This document shows, in pieces, positions 35,039-46,988 of a stretch of 64,000 nucleotides of DNA. The position numbers were made by a program, and so were the translations under genes. Origin of the DNA: Marasmius tenuissimus (lineage: Eukaryota; Basidiomycota; Agaricomycetes; Agaricales; Marasmiaceae); the NCBI GenBank assembly GCA_029532415.1, contig JAQOTA010000053.1, positions 5,704,001-5,768,000 on the forward strand. The letters run 5' to 3'. The notes beneath the pieces are model-generated. The model was not told the DNA's origin. It saw only the letters and a program-made list of their open reading frames with translations, and made no database searches. Each line of letters begins with the position of its first letter. Positions within the stretch are counted from its first letter, which is position 1.

Positions 35039-38000
35039 ATGTCTTATTCTTCCTCCTCCCGCTCTGAGGTCTACATTGGGAGGGATAGCAATGCCAACTA
35101 CGGTCCCGGGGCCTACACTGTCAACTACGACAACAGGATAGTCCAGCAGAGGCGACCGATAGATTGGGACATCCGCGGGACAGAGGAAGAGGAGAGGCAG
35201 TATGGACAGGTGAGTGTCAAAGTTTTCTCTTTGGTTGTGCTGCACGCTCAATCCAGCTGAATTTCGCAGTACGGTGAGTACAAGCACGGCGACATCGAAA
35301 TCATTGGAACAATAGATAGGAAAAGAATTCATCGGACGTATTATGATCGGACAATAAAGCGGTTCGTTCCATTTAATTGTCAACAAAGCATTGTGCTCGC
35401 GAGAATTGTTTCGGGAGAGAGGGTGGGAACAATAGTCACTGTCGAGGCTTACGAAGGCAGTGACGCTCCAAAGGTAGTATGCATTGCTTCTTTCTAAGCG
35501 TTTTTCAAACTTCCGACCTTCAAGACAGGAGTGGAAACGACACTTTTTGTGCCATGCCGGGCAAAGCATGTAGGACTAGGTTTCACAGTTTGTCCTATCG
35601 AGGAAAATTGACGTTGCCACGTCGTAGTGTAGGACGCGTGAATAACGTGCATCTTTTTGCGCTTAACCGGTCCAAAGTTCCTCTACTGATTTTCTTGGGT
35701 GGCAAGTAACTTTTTATGCACCCAAACATTGGTACTGATAGCTGTTTCATTCTAGGGTTCGTACCATACAAGCAGTATCGAAAAAGTTTGGGCTCGCTTG
35801 GAAGTTTGTATCTAAATGGCTTGGCTGTAAGTGGTCAAAGTAGAAAAGTTGACTATTTTAATCACGCAAGTTACAGAGGCAATGGAAATGCAAGCAAGAA
35901 GAGCTGTGGATGGACCCTGCACGTGGAGTGATCTGTCAGTATCGAGGTGCAAAAGACCCAACAACAGCAATCCAAAAATTGTTGGCAGCACAAATCAGGC
36001 GAATCTTCGGGAGTCTCCCAGTGAATTGGTGGTCCAATTTCTATTGGGACAATACCTCTGATCTACCTGCCACGATCGACCTTCTCCAAGAGGACGTCAT
36101 TTTGCGTTTCTTCGCGGGTCAAAAGTCGACAAGAGCTGATGACGTATTTTTGAGAACGATTGATTCGGCTTCGCGTCTGACGACGGAATGTAAAGGATTT
36201 GTATCAACCAGTCGGCCGGGTATTTTTTCCACTTTGACCCGAATCTCCATCCCCATCCCCATCGTAAATATTGTCTGGAGTGTAGATGGTGAGAGGGCTG
36301 GAGCAAATATCCTTGTAGAGTGCAAAGTGTTGGAGAATGAACTGACAAGGTGAGATTCTCGCGAACCAAGGAAGGCTTTGTCTGAAAATCCACGGGTAGA
36401 TTTCGACTTGATGAAGATGGGCGGTGGTTTTCGTTCGGCTTGAAGACAAATGAGGACGTGAAGGACTTGACCAAGGCCTGGCTTTCACAGGCACTAAGTA
36501 TATTCCACGAGAGTGGAATATCGTTGAAGGAGGATCTCAGTGTTTACAGTTCGTTGTCATCTCATGTTTTCTTTTCCACAACCTAACATTCCTCAGAGCT
36601 CACCTACCCTAAGGCGGCTACACGTGGCTCTCTTGGTGAATCCAAATGGCAACAACGATGCCAGCAACCAATCTACCTGTTTGTCCGTCCGCCTCTTCTC
36701 GACCTCCCCAACAGTGAAACATCCTCCTCCCTGCACTTCTGGTCTTTCCATGAAGACGGTCACAGCCCCCTCTCAGCTGATACATGCACCGACTTCGGTC
36801 TTCCCTTTGAACTCCAATTCTTCGATCATGGCTTTCGCTCGCATTCCTAGTCCACTGAGAACTACCAGTTGATACATCGATATCAACTCCTTCGAGCGGT
36901 TGACCCGACCACCACCAATTTTGCTCGCCCTCTCGGATATGATTTCACCTTCCAGCCTGTCAGCGACAAGAACCGATTTGCAGAAGCTTATGAAGGTGTG
37001 ACTAATCTGTTTACCTATCTGTTCACGCTCTAACCTCTGAGCAGAGCAAGGTTCCTGCCATCCCAATGCCCCTGATGGCCCTTTCAGATCTTCGGGCTCA
37101 GGAAGCTCATTGGACGCGCACGGCCATGAACCGGTTTCGATTGTGAAAGGGCGAATTGTTGGAGGGAAAGAGGCTTGCCATCATTTGGATCAGGTACGCT
37201 GGTGGTTTTTCCTCTTATTTTGAAGCTCTTGCACAAACAAAGTTCTAGAATCTCCGTCACATCAACGATACCTCCACCATTGACCAGACCATGGAAGAAC
37301 AGGGCTTGCAATACTTACGGCCACCCCCTACAACAAGTCTACTGTGTGCAGGCGCATTGAATCTGCATTCCCTCGAGTACACTCATTTGCGCCAAATGCA
37401 CCAATCACAGGTTCATCTACACGGCTATGACGACAACCAAAGACGCTTTCCCTATCCCTACCTCTCCCAAAATTCCTCGTCGGGATACCCATCGCTGAGC
37501 ACACTAAACACGCCAGCGCCAATGAACTTCAACTCGCCGTCTATGGGCCGTACTCTAGCTGGGTGGCCCGGAATCCCACAGTACATCCCAACCAACCCTC
37601 CATTTGATACCGCCAGACACGGCGAGGATATTGCCCAAAGGCTTGCATGGCCGCCAGGGACGTCCTACGTCGCATCACCCGCCGTTGCCAATACGTTCTA
37701 CAATCATTTTCCGGGCACAGTCACGCCCACCCAACTGGGACGGCCGCAGTTTGGCATGACGATAGGAGACCCTCTCGTTGCTTCGAGCTCGTGCATATCT
37801 GGTTCTCCCAACCTCGACAACAGGTCTAGTGCGATTATGCCTAACCCAGTTTACACCAACCCAATGGGCGTCTGCTCGCCCACCAATGCGGCTCAGAGCG
37901 TCGGACAGTCAGGACTGGCTCGGGTTGATCTGGCGGGATCCAATATCGTCGACGATGCCAACATAGGCCCTCCCGGAGACTCTCGAGGTGTGAGCCGCCA

Positions 38001-38166
38001 TGAGGAGAGAACAAAACCTCCATGCAGTCTTTTGACATCGGCAAACAGGACGGGTGGGATAGTCGATGGGGCCGTTAGATGGACCAATCCGGCCTGTGTA
38101 CATCCCAATTTCTTTCCTTCGTTCGTCACGTTTCTTCAAACCTGTATGTATATCAATGCTCTGTAA
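35039..38166 (+). pseudogene. Array-family copy F, interrupted by one nonsense codon
   Basis: Ten exons: 35039-35209, 35270-35473, 35529-35569, 35628-35701, 35756-35826, 35877-36349, 36400-36548, 36597-36995, 37045-37193, 37249-38166. Everything is in frame for 883 codons except TAG at 36848-36850 in exon 8. The paralogue G has TGG there (SHSWSTENY), so a single G-to-A change caused it. Translation would stop after 478 residues, losing the RGxDPTTT core end and the tail. Other motifs are intact: NANYGPGAYTVNYDNR, TIVTVEAYEGSDAPK, HLFALNRSKVPLLIFLGG, DLLQEDVILRFFAGQKS. Intron 4 has a GC donor (GGTG|GCAAGT). The lack of other damage means the loss is recent, or the site is a sequencing error or strain variant. 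Confidence 0.8.
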
Positions 38167-38221
38167 GTCCTCGGACTATGTGGTTACTTTTAGTAGCTTC
38201 GCGTTCGGTCTTTCTCATTAG

Positions 38222-39144
38222 CTGAACCTTTAGGTTCTAGCCCTCAGAGAGAAAACGGTTTTTGTGCATCAAAACAATATGTACAAACAATGCAACCGGT
38301 CCGCTGCACTCCGCGGCAGCTCGTGATAAGATTGCTAAACCTTGATTAGATCCCTGAGCTCTCCCGGGCCCTCAACGTCAACTCTGAGTAACACTCTCAT
38401 GTCTACATATCTATCCGATGCCTTAGGTTCATCAGCTCGCAAATTTCGAACATCTCCCTTGAGTTTTTCAAGGAACGTACATACTTACTATTGTATGAGA
38501 ATGCCGGGACAGACTTCACCCTCTACAGCAATCACAGCCTAGCAAAATGCAGCGCGGCAGCAGCCAAACCGAAATAATTGGCACAATTTATACTCGTTGA
38601 GCTGGTGATCGATCTCCCAGGCCTCTATTGCCTCAAAGAACTGCATCGAAAAGCTGGAGACAGGTCAGCACACAATTTCCATTCGTCCGGACTCCGGATC
38701 ACTACAGCATCCGAAATCATAAATGAAGAATCCCCCTGCTGGCAAATCTCTTGCAATCCAACAGCGTCGCCGTTACAGCCTCCGGGCATTGGCACACGTC
38801 GGATCTCGACAGGACTTCCAAGAAGCAAAATGGCTCAGGTTTGCCGTTTCTTGAGTTTAGCGTCCCTTCGCAGTAGTAACTGTGGCATGGAAATTAGGAG
38901 GGAAATTGCTCTCACTTCTTGCTCACTTCATACCTTTTCTGTGTTCCTTCAGTGCTTGCATGTACATACCATTTTAGCCGCCTTGTAGCTGCCGGTACTC
39001 GTCGCATTTCTGAGATTTTAGTTAGGTAAAGTTGCAGTCATACACATCAAAAGATCCCAACTTTTCCTGCTCTACGTAAGTAGTTTGTACAGGCAAAGAG
39101 TTCGTGAAGGTTCAGCTCGCGCCTCGCAGAGGCCTAATCCTTTG
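38222..39144. mobile_element. 0.92 kb insertion flanked by a 7 bp direct repeat
   Basis: Downstream of G and H the gamma block runs straight through ...TTATTAGTTGTTACC (G) or ...TCATTAGTTGTTACT (H). Downstream of F the same sequence is split by 923 bp, with TCATTAG at both sides (38215-38221 and 39145-39151). This is the pattern of an insertion with target duplication. The insert starts CTGAACCTTTAGGTTC, and its right part holds GTTCGTGAAGGTTCAG, whose reverse complement begins CTGAACCTT, a possible imperfect terminal repeat set 28 bp in from the right limit. A 136-codon frame at 38578-38988 has no recognisable domain. Element class unknown. Confidence 0.6.
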
Positions 39145-41147
39145 TCATTAGTTGTTACTACTAAACCCTCGACGATATTGTTATGGTTTGTATTCGTTAC
39201 TTCTATCATATATGCCCTTATTTGCACGGAGGCTCATATCTGAAAAATCTTTCGGTCCATCGCGAAACCAAGTTGCACCGAAGAATGGTGAGTCACGATG
39301 TCTCTGTAGCACAGCAGTCTTGTGGGCTTTTGTAGGTCCACGATCGCGATAACTGATGCCGTGGCACTCATGAATCTTCTCACCTTCTCGCTGCCTACGT
39401 TTACCCGTGTCCTCTTCTCTCTCTCATTTCTGTCCCTTGATGTTCGATAATACCGAGGGGAGAAGCATTGGAGAAAATACCATGTTCACCAGGGTAATGA
39501 AGTTAACGCGTCTCGTAGATCCTGGCGGGTTGATGTCAGTATGAAATACTCAACTCACCGAGGCATCTAACTCTCGTTATGCTTGTTGACTTTCAGATAT
39601 CAGCGAGGGCTTACTCTCGTATGGACGCTCTGAGTGAAAAGTACGATGGCGGAACGATGGCTATTTTGCTCGGGCTAGCCTCTGGCCACAACCAATGTAG
39701 AGAGGTCCGTGTGAAGAGCTCGATCTGGGGGGGTAATAGCCTCAGGGAGTTCTTTGAGTCTTCTCAGACTTGCGAGTTGACACCATGTAACGTTTTGATG
39801 TGCTGAAAACTTGATATTGCTATGATCTTGAGTGGGTACAATTACAAAGGGGATCGTGATTCGGACCCAGCGGATTGAGCTTGAGATCTCAAGAGTTCAA
39901 AGAGGAAAAGATTGAGTGTTTGAATAGGTGCGGAACATGGATAAGGGCTGGTAAAGGAGGGGGCTCCGGTTATTAGCCAATTGATATCATCGTGATATAT
40001 GGCGAGAGTACCACCATGCGGGCAGGATTCGATTCGGGTGTTTGGCAACGATTCTACTTGATTCAAGATAGGAATCAGCGTGAGTTAAAACAGATTTTGG
40101 ACCAAATACTCACCTAGGTATCCTCCCCAAACCGAACCCTGATTTCCTCGCAACGGTTATGTCCTGATCGATTTGAGGTGAGACAGTGCTTGGTGAGTAC
40201 GGTGTTGATAGTCTATACAGCCAGCATCAAAAAATAATACCGAAACCCAGGAATAATTGAGAGTAGGTAGCAGGATCTCCCAGTCCTGCTGTCGATTCGT
40301 GAGGTTACGCTGAAGGATGGGCGATTCTGAGGCCCCTAAGCCTCGCTCAGATCTGACGCTGACTCCCACGGCCGTCTTTCCAAAAGATGACCACCTTCTA
40401 GCCTGACTTTGTTAGTTCGTCACATTAACCATCGAAGGTGACACCAACGATATTTTTCAAGGCATTAAAAATGGCTGCAACATCGCAGAATTACGAAGAG
40501 ATAAGTTCAAGTCTAATACCGCCTTCATCTACATTGACAATGTTCGTTATGCAGTACCGCACCATCATACAGTGCGATATCTACACCGTCTTTTAGCTCA
40601 CGAGCGGCTCTTCTACGTTTGAGTCGAAGTCAACGATGCCAACAGCAGCGAAATTCCCGAGTCAACCATGTTTAAGTTGGCTATGAGAAGTTGAGAACCA
40701 ATGGTGATTTCCAGGTACGTGGGTTCGCCCGGAATGTCAATTTTCCTTTCTATAACTGAGCTCAATTGACATAGACAGGTTCTTCCAACAACTCGATTCA
40801 GCATGTATGGGGTGTTCCCGTCTACAAAAAAAGTGAAAATTTGATGACATTGGAATGAGGCGCACCGGCCGACACACCCCGTCGCCTCGTCGACCCCAGA
40901 TAATAGCTCTAGATGGTGCAAATGAAGACAACGATCCGTCTCAGAACGAGATAGATAGGAGTCAACGTAGAATATGGATGTGTTGAAGAATTGGGGGTTG
41001 GGGTGTACGCGCTCGTCAGGGCTGTTCCACAAAGTGCGTGTCGTTCCCTTTTTTTGTTTTCCAGTCACTGACTTGACCCCGTTCTCAGAACCTCCCACAG
41101 ATCTTGATAAGGTCACAGCTAAGGAGTTCATGGAACTGGAAGAAACT
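39145..41147. other. Gamma block downstream of copy F
   Basis: Homologous to 50.2-52.4 kb (after G) and, for its left half, 60.35-61.05 kb (after H). It contains a frame at 39579-39806 whose EKYDGGTMAI and RVKSSIWGG segments are also open after H (60782-61099) but broken after G. Around 40430-40790 lie remnants that match 51760-52090, reading in pieces like RDIYTVF and PHHHT; they look like a decayed gene of unknown type. No intact gene is supported. Confidence 0.5.
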
Positions 41148-41335
41148 CGAAGGTCGAGCTGCAAGGCTGTATCGGAGAGATGGCGCGTCTGGCTTTTGCT
41201 CCCGACTCAAAACCTCTCTTCCGACGAATTGAGGCAGTTGATTGAGATCTCTGTCTCCTCTGTCAACTACGAGGGGGTGAGATTGTCACCAGCGAGGACC
41301 ATCGAGCGAGCACCGAGTATCAGAGAAGTTTGAGA
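41148..41335 (+). pseudogene. Decayed fragment 2 of the large Ser/Pro-rich gene
   Basis: The string GTCGAGCTGCAAGG and the following GAGATGGCGCGTCTGGCTTT match the coiled-coil part of the large gene near 13850-13905, and the next 100 bp follow it (CTCTCTTCC, TCTGTCTCCTCTGTCAACTA against TCTCGTCTTCC...GTTAACCA). Only about 190 bp are recognisable and the frame is broken. The flanking gamma sequence shows that it travels with the repeat unit. Confidence 0.6.
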
Positions 41336-41775
41336 TCCTAGATGGAACGTTGGAGTTTGAGGGAAGATTCTAGGGAAACGCTCCAGCCTCCAGATAATGA
41401 AGTGTTTGTTTGGATATTAGAGCTGAGCTGAATGCAAGTTTGTTCTTGAGTGCTGTAATCCTATGACGGTCCTTTGTGTTTGGCTCCATCAGTCCGCAAC
41501 TTATTTTACCGTTTGGTTCGATGAACGTGTCGAGGCCATTCAACTATGCCAGATGGATATTTTTGAGATAGGAGCTTGAAGAGGAACGACTGCAGCCGGG
41601 CGCTAAGCTGTAAGATTCGAGCAGATCAATGAGGGGAAAGTCGTTAAAGCCGCTGAACGCGAATGGAGACATGGAAGGTCGCCTTTGATGGCAGTGCGAG
41701 CGAAAGCACGAGCCCCGCTCGGACCACTCACGGCAATTATCCGAGGTCATTCCGCAACTAACACCACCAGCGTCA
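41336..41775. other. Short intergenic stretch
   Basis: No gene seen. It may hold further decayed large-gene sequence, but I could not align it. Confidence 0.35.
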
Positions 41776-43252
41776 CACCAGAAAAGATGTCCATAGTTTA
41801 TGACCGCTCATGAACGTCAAAATCGCTCGTGAGCCGTCACGAGCACTGTGAGGCTCGCGGCTGTTCATGAGTGTATATGGGACACCTTCTTTTTTCGTGT
41901 GCACTCATGAACACTGTGATCCTCACAATGTTCATGAACAAACCGGCGTTCCTGAGCTTCCATGAGGTTAGATTTTCTCATGTCTGTACATGAACAGGGC
42001 GTGAAAAAGGGACAAAAAAAAACAGTGCTAATTCATTACCACAGTATACTTAGTATGCAGGCCACCATTAGTGGCTACTACATGATTTATAGCTACGATA
42101 TACATAGATACATACGGCACTCAACATTTGACCCTCGTGCCCATCACCTTGCTCAGGATTTACCGCATTCCTGCCTCAGTTGGCCTTATACCGGCGTCAT
42201 CAGCGTCGTTGTCCTGCTAGAGAGGCGAGCGCCGCTATTGTCAGTAACATTGCCGAAAACAATCAGACGGCCAAAACATACCTCTGACACGGCTGTCTCC
42301 TTCTGCGGACCACAACGAACACAGTCGATCATAGGGAGGAGAATGGGAGGGAACAGGGGAGGGGTCGGGATGGGGAGTGTGTCGAGGGAGCAGCTGAGTA
42401 TTTATACGTCTTGAGATGGCGCACGGATCACCGCTCTCTTGCCCATAATGGGTAATCGCCGCCAGTTCAACATGACGTCGTTTGTGCACGGACCTTGAGC
42501 TTGGTCACGTTCTACCGACGTGCACGTCCTGGGAGAGTAGAAGGATAGGTCCGTGTGCCTTCTCCCCTCAATATTGCCAGCCCCGGCTTGAGCCGTCTGA
42601 GATCCAAAACCGCTTATCCTCGCCTCTATTCCAATTTATCTCGTTATGTTGTGAGTTCATGTTCGTGATAGAAGAGTTGGCACAACTTAATCATGATTAA
42701 GTCCCCAGCTAATGGTCAACAACATGTTGACCAATGTCCGGTATGTTCATGAAATCATCCTCAATCCAATTATGAGAGGAAAGAGTGTCAAGCTGGCTAT
42801 TGATAAATTGTTGATAATGGTAGGGCGACGAAAAAAATTCGTGATGTGAAAATGGCAGTGTAGTAGCCGGGAGCCCACGCAGCCATGATATGGGATATCC
42901 ATTCTGTCTAGCGCCCGGGGTATATTAAGCGCTGAATGCTAGACTCGGTCCTCGGAGTCATTTTCAAAGGGTATCTACTGAAGTTTAGTACTTATCGTGG
43001 GTTATGAACGACCTTCACGAAGCAACCACAAAGCTCACAGTTCCTGAGGAGTCATGATGTGGCTGTGAGACTCGGAGGCGCTCATGAGCGCTCATGTACC
43101 AGGCTGAGCCTCAGAGCTACTCATGAGCGTTCATGAACAGCCCGGATGTTTATGAACACTCATATCCATTCCACTTGCTCATATATCTTCATAAGCACTG
43201 TAAACACTCACAAGCGATCATAAACTATGGACATTTTTTCTGGTGCATCCGT
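41776..43252. mobile_element. Non-autonomous TIR transposon with subterminal TCATGA repeats (1.48 kb)
   Basis: The left end (41776 onward) starts CACCAGAAAAGATGTCCATA and the reverse complement of the right end (43245 backward) starts CACCAGAAAAAATGTCCATA; the match continues through TAGTTTATGA, about 34 of 38 positions. The 8 bp CAGCGTCA lies directly before the left end (41768-41775) and again at 43253-43260, 7 bp past the right repeat, which suggests a hAT-type 8 bp target duplication. Both subterminal zones (about 41800-41995 and 43030-43200) carry many copies of TCATGA/TCATGAAC/CTCATGAGC in both directions, as bound by transposases. No transposase frame exists inside, so it depends on an enzyme made elsewhere. 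Confidence 0.75.
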
Positions 43253-46200
43253 CAGCGTCATTTGCAGCTTTACTTTTCAGCTCAGACCTCCAGATCGCTC
43301 TCCTACGACGCAAAAGTAGCATGGAAAATTCATTTCGATTTATCTATGCTCAAGTTCAGAACGCCAGCTTCCTTCTTTCCCTCTCTCTCGGTTACCCAAG
43401 ACATCAAACGTTACGAATATCGACTGCCGGCTGAACACACTCATTTTTACCAATGATTGTCCTCAGACAGTCCAAACCTTTTCGCCTTGGAGACGACAAT
43501 TAGCACAACCTCCGTGCCCCTTCGAGTCAATGTTGGTTCAAAGCTGGTATGATTTTATGCCGTCTGGATGTTGCCGAGCTCGACAGGTGTGTTTCCTATT
43601 AGTACTTGCATTCACCTTTGCTCTAACACTCGTTTCTCATAGGCAGTCGCATTCGACGCCGTACAGATTACCGAAACCATACAAAAAGCCTTCTGCTATC
43701 AACCATTGCATGAAACACTCCGACTCTCAAAGGATAACCACTGTCATCAACCTTCGACTTGACTTGACTTGCTAATGCCGTTGTTGTTGTATGAAGACCG
43801 CGTTCAGCAATCACTGAACCTGCCCGATGACCTCCCTGCCGTCATCTCAGGCTTTGGCCATTTGTCAAACACTGGGTTTCCCGCACTCTGACGCTGCCCG
43901 ACTCGAGCAGGATCCATCCCTGTACCCTTCATTTCACCATTCATCGGTTTTTGACCCTCCAAAAACATCTCTGCCACCCCTTCCCCATGACCTTCAACGT
44001 TGCTCTCCCCCTCCTCGCCATTTTCATCGACGACGATCTCGTTATATCCCTTCGCCGACATCGCTGTCTGCTACGCCTCTCACCAAACCCGAGCTAACCT
44101 CATTATTCATGGTCTTCAACCATGGCCGGGTATTCCTCCACTACCATCCTTTCCACCTGCTCTACCACCGCCAGCACCGAACAAGGGCAATCCATCCTGA
44201 TTGCCAGCAGCAGGCGAGCTTCTCTCATCACTCCCTACAAGCACTCATCATCGCCGCTCAGCTAAAACGGTGTCGACCGGTTTCGGAGAAAATGCTATGC
44301 GGACACCCTCGGAGCATAAGGTACACTTCGCACCTCGACACGACTGGGAGGAAAAGACAGCAAGCTCCAGGATGATGCACGGAAAGCAATTTGAGGCTAA
44401 TTAGGTGCGTTCCCCAGCTTGATACCTTGTTCAACGCATTCAACTGATGGTTTTCTCGTTCTCTCTTCCAATTCTGTCGTTAGACTCAATAATAAAATCC
44501 ACGAAGATACCATGGCCGTTGGCCACTTTCCCCAAGCACGTTGTAACACCGCACCAAAACTTGGCCAAGCTCAATCGTGAGTGGAAGAAGATCCCAGAAA
44601 GAGAGGGTAAATGCGCTAATCGGTGGGTCACTACTCGCCTTTACGTCTCTTCAAAGCCGTCCGTGCCCTTTTCCCTAACGGTGGTGGTGTTCAGGGTACG
44701 ACGGTAGTCCTGCGCTCTCTCGGACATGACATGTTCTTCGTTCAGTCACAAGCCCAAATCGATCTGGTCGGGCAGTAGCCTGGCTAACTTGCCAGGCGGA
44801 CTCTACGAGGGGATTGTGTCGCGTCCTTGGCCGACAATGTCACTTACTGAAACTGTTCAGGATATTGTTCTTTGTAGTCATGGAAACTTCAGGATGACTA
44901 TGACAGCCTTGGCTCGCGCATTCAAGGGAAGGGTACACACAGAGAAGCCTGAATTTCGGTGTGTACACTCAACGTTGTCTCTTCACCTTCTACCTCCTCT
45001 CGTTCTGGCTGTAACTCTTTTTCTTACTTCAAATCGGGGTGTTCCCGTATGAGTTCCCGTGCTGTTTGATTTGCTCATTTCGAGATTTCATCATCATTTT
45101 CTCTCCGTCTTCAATCCTCTTTCTCGACTCTTACTCATCAGTTACCACAATAGCCCACAGTCACCCACATCAAGTTCTACGTCATCAAAAGCTTTTGGAG
45201 GCATCACGGCCTAAATGACACGGCGCCCAAGCATGAAAACAGAAAGGGAAAGGGAAAGCAAAGTCAGGGTATGGGATGCAGTACTTTATACCAACGACCT
45301 GTTTGGATGACGAAAACAAACGTCCGAAACGCTGTATGTATGGTCTGGTACGGTACAGTTGCTCGGGTCTCTCAGAGTCTGATTGGGAGACAACGAATAT
45401 GCTGGGAATTGATCCCAAAGATGTACGAGGGTGTTGTATCCATACGTCCTCAGCTTTGTTGCAATCGAAGATTGTATTGGGGTGTCGATTACCGGTTTGG
45501 ATGAGAGACCTACAAGCACCTACAACTCGCTTCCACGTGACTATGCCGAATTAGGAAAGACCCCTTTCGTCACAAATTGTCACTCATTCGACGCTCTTGT
45601 ACCTCGACATCGACGACAGTCACCATGATTTGGCATCCGGAATGAGCTTTGAGGCTGATCCTGCGTCCAAAATCAAGCTGTGCTGTGCTCTCTACTTTGA
45701 ACTCTGACTCTAAATTTGGTACAAGATATCGCTGTGTTGACTTCCTGGGGGTGAGTTTGATTTTCCTCTCTCTATTTATTTTCTTGAATCTCAATCTCTG
45801 CCTTAGGAAGGCACATCGCAATTTCGTACCATCTCTTGAATCGATACAAAGGATATGAAGCTATGGCCAAAGATCTTGAGGTGCGCCATGACTCTGTTGC
45901 GTTACACTCGCGATGTTGAGTTCAGTTCTCGCTCTCGGACCTATGGTCTCACCCAGGATACGCGCTCGTAATCAGCACTTGGTTCGGAGCTACAATTGCA
46001 AGTAATTCGGGCATGTTTCGAGGTGCAACCTGTCAGGATTTAGAAGTCGGAGGATTAACCCAACGACTTGTTTGGCGGCGGTTGAAAATGCGTCAAGCTT
46101 CTCCTATGGCTGTTTGTTCTCAATCCGGAACGATGTACCTCGCTTCTCAGAGCTTCATTTGTTGAGAGACTGCAGATATGGCCATTGTCAGTCACGGACT

Positions 46201-46850
46201 TACGGTCGTATTTGTTCTTCGTATCGTATGATGACTATGTGTCCCTCGCTTGAACCATACTGATTGTTTGAAGTTATACTGCATAGACCTTTCTAACTTA
46301 CAACCTCGCGCGACCCCAAGTACCGATCATGCAAACCCCCTCTTTTCCGCGGTCAGAACACTTGGACTGGAATTACGACACCAGCGGCAGTAAGTCCCAC
46401 CCCAAATCACTCTGTCAACCCAGATCGATTCACAATCGCCGCCAGCGCTTCCTTATGAATTGCCTTCGAAGATTGGGCAGGTTCAGTTCGGGGAATTGGA
46501 GTTCCCGTGTGATCGGTCACATAACCCCCCATAATAGTGATAAATTTGTTGAGGGAAAGGTACAGTATTGATCACCCTTGTTCTCGTGATAGATCATGAA
46601 GCACCAGCGCCCTACAGCGTTTTTCATGTCCGATACCCTGAGTGTAGATTTGGCGACAGCTGTTATCATTTGGGGATTTCAAACATTGACCATAACGACC
46701 TCAAGAGGGTTTGTGAGGCACATTGTGTGCTATGCAGACTCAGATCTTCTAGAAGCTCAACGAAGAGTGCTGGTGTAGGACATGCATAGCTGTGGTAAGT
46801 GCTCTTCAACTTTCATTAGGCTGTCATACTATTACTGGTTTTCTGATACA
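43253..46850. other. Intergenic region with decayed coding remnants
   Basis: The longest frame (43827-44375, plus, 182 codons) is Pro/His/Ser-rich and overlaps other frames; around 44440-44720 short pieces such as RLFKAVRALFPNGGGVQGTT read across frame changes. These look like one or more dead genes that I cannot identify. The final 130 bp before 46850 and the promoter zone to 46989 turn into the D/E-type upstream sequence. No intact gene is supported. Confidence 0.4.
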
Positions 46851-46917
46851 TCATGATCAACGCTTCAACAGCATTAATGCCGGTATCAGTGATCACGTTC
46901 CGGCACAGGTATTGGAC

Positions 46918-46924
46918 TATAACA
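46918..46924 (+). promoter_or_regulatory. TATA-like box of copy G
   Basis: TTGGACTATAACAGGACTG, 65-71 bp before the ATG. It is of the D/E promoter type, while the 3' half of the gene is of the F/H type. Confidence 0.45.
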
Positions 46925-46988
46925 GGACTGATACTTGTGAGGGGGAATCTTCCCATCTTCTTACCTCCACTACCACTGACACAAGGTC

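Noticed and set aside
36540..36872. 110-codon frame inside copy F
   Set aside because: It is a shifted-frame shadow of exons 7-8; the true exon 8 frame aligns to all paralogues.
41776..43252. CRISPR-like or satellite reading of the TCATGA repeats
   Set aside because: Repeats are short, in both directions, unevenly spaced and confined to the subterminal zones of a TIR element.
43827..44375. 182-codon Pro/His/Ser-rich plus-strand frame
   Set aside because: Low-complexity composition with frames open in several registers and no partner exon; treated as decayed sequence.
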